DNA from: Lachnospiraceae bacterium | GTDB lineage: Bacteria; Bacillota; Clostridia; Lachnospirales; Lachnospiraceae | Assembly (NCBI GenBank): GCA_017463035.1 | Contig: JAFTPY010000371.1 | Location: 1-7,429, forward strand | Direction of reading: 5' to 3' | DNA length: 7,429 nt | Part shown: one piece after another, positions 6,646 through 7,429 of the stretch | Position numbering within the stretch: the stretch's first letter is position 1 | Layout of the letters: the number at the start of each line of letters is the position of its first letter | Program-made: the position numbers and the translations under genes | The notes under the pieces: model-generated | What the model was told of the DNA's origin: nothing | Databases searched by the model: none | The model's input: the letters and a program-made list of their open reading frames with translations, nothing else

Positions 6646-7429
6646 ATGGGAAGTATTTTATATTTAGCAATCGGCATTTTATTCGGCTACGCGGTGTGTG
6701 AGACATTGTTTCCGAATTTCAGGAATATCGGAGCAAAGACCTTTGACGGCAGAGAACTTTCCTTATCGTCCTATTTTCTTCGTATTCCGGCATGGGTATT
6801 GGTCGGTTTGATTCCGCTTACATGGGCGACCTATCTGACCGCTTATGTGCTTAAGGTAGTGGGAGGAAATGCTGATCCGCTTCTTTTGGCGGATATCATT
6901 GTGATGGTTCTGTTTGCCGTGTTGACGGCCGGTCTTTTCTTTTTACGGTACCGGAAGGCTAAGACGGCGCAGGAAACCAAGGAGAAGGCGGCATGGTTTA
7001 CAGTGGCCGAGTGGATTTTCTTTGCGGCACTTTTGGTGTTCTTTACACAGCTTATTTTCGATACCTTCAGTGTGAAGGACGGGAACTTAAACGTGGGATT
7101 TTCCGTATACAGTGATTTTGCACCGCATATGGGAATGATTCGCTCCTTCTCTTACGGTAATAACTTCCCGACGGCATATTCCCATTTTGCCGGGGAGGAT
7201 ATCCGGTATCACTTTATGTTCCAGTTCCTTGTGGGAAATTTGGAGCGTTTGGGAATGCGTGTTGATCTGGCGTTCAATCTTCCGAGTATTTTCGGTCTGG
7301 TTGCTACCAGTATGCTGTTGTATGCCTTGGGCGTACGTCTGACCGGAAAACGTGCGGTAGGATATTTGACTACGGTATTCTTTATCTTCCGCAGTTCACC
7401 GAGTTTTTTCCGCTTTTTGGCGGGGCTTC
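6646..7429 (+). CDS. Polytopic membrane protein, GT-C-like glycosyltransferase candidate, 3'-truncated
   Basis: The frame is open to the window end, giving 261 residues of a longer protein. It starts at an ATG one base after the preceding stop, with an AGGAGG at good distance. Hydrophobic helices are visible at about 4-20, 46-70, 80-100, 117-138 and 208-232, and another begins near 238. Between the fourth and fifth lies a long polar segment (139-207), probably outside the membrane, containing YSDFAPH (155-161), MIRSFSYGNNFPT (164-176), an acidic GEDIRYHF (183-190) and NLERLG. An Asp/His-bearing first large external loop followed by many helices is the layout of GT-C enzymes (PMT/ArnT or DUF2298/YYY-like), which take sugars from polyprenyl-phosphate donors. 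Pairing with the polyprenyl-phosphate glycosyltransferase upstream supports this. That it is a real membrane protein gene is near certain; enzyme class is an inference, and acceptor is unknown. Confidence 0.9.
   Translation, partial: MGSILYLAIGILFGYAVCETLFPNFRNIGAKTFDGRELSLSSYFLRIPAWVLVGLIPLTWATYLTAYVLKVVGGNADPLLLADIIVMVLFAVLTAGLFFLRYRKAKTAQETKEKAAWFTVAEWIFFAALLVFFTQLIFDTFSVKDGNLNVGFSVYSDFAPHMGMIRSFSYGNNFPTAYSHFAGEDIRYHFMFQFLVGNLERLGMRVDLAFNLPSIFGLVATSMLLYALGVRLTGKRAVGYLTTVFFIFRSSPSFFRFLAGL

Noticed and set aside
1..7429. A CRISPR array, insertion sequence, prophage or defence island
   Set aside because: No regularly spaced repeats, terminal inverted repeats, transposase or integrase motifs, or phage genes are present. 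The AAA+ protein alone, beside glycosyltransferases, is not evidence for a defence system.

Overview
The window looks like chromosomal core DNA from a low-to-medium GC Firmicute, most likely a member of the Clostridia close to Lachnospiraceae. Supporting this are the strong AGGAGG-type ribosome binding sites before almost every gene, the moderate GC content, the fakA (yloV)–recG neighbourhood that is widely conserved in Firmicutes, and a CbxX/SpoVK-type AAA+ protein. The assignment is inferred from gene content and style; the window has no rRNA or other marker that fixes the genus. All genes lie on the + strand.

Left part (1-3996): the 5'-truncated end of fakA/yloV, the kinase subunit that phosphorylates fatty acids bound to FakB carriers; a small multi-pass membrane protein of unknown function; a GC-rich hairpin that may act as a weak or partial terminator; and a complete recG, the branch-migration helicase that rescues stalled forks and processes recombination intermediates.

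Right part (3997-7429): an AT-rich gap with an extended -10 promoter candidate starts a second, tightly packed transcription unit. Its first gene encodes an AAA+ ATPase of the CbxX/SpoVK family carrying about 260 extra N-terminal residues that I do not recognise with confidence. Ten bases later comes a GtrB/DPM1-like family 2 glycosyltransferase with two C-terminal membrane helices. One base after that begins a polytopic membrane protein, cut off by the window end, that resembles GT-C-type glycosyltransferases. The last two form a plausible pair: one makes a polyprenyl-phosphate sugar on the cytoplasmic face and the other would use it on the outer face. How the AAA+ protein relates to them is unknown.

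No tRNA, rRNA, CRISPR array, insertion sequence, attachment site or replication origin was seen. No gap between genes exceeds 85 bases. The most interesting element is the AAA+/glycosyltransferase unit; the rest is ordinary housekeeping sequence.
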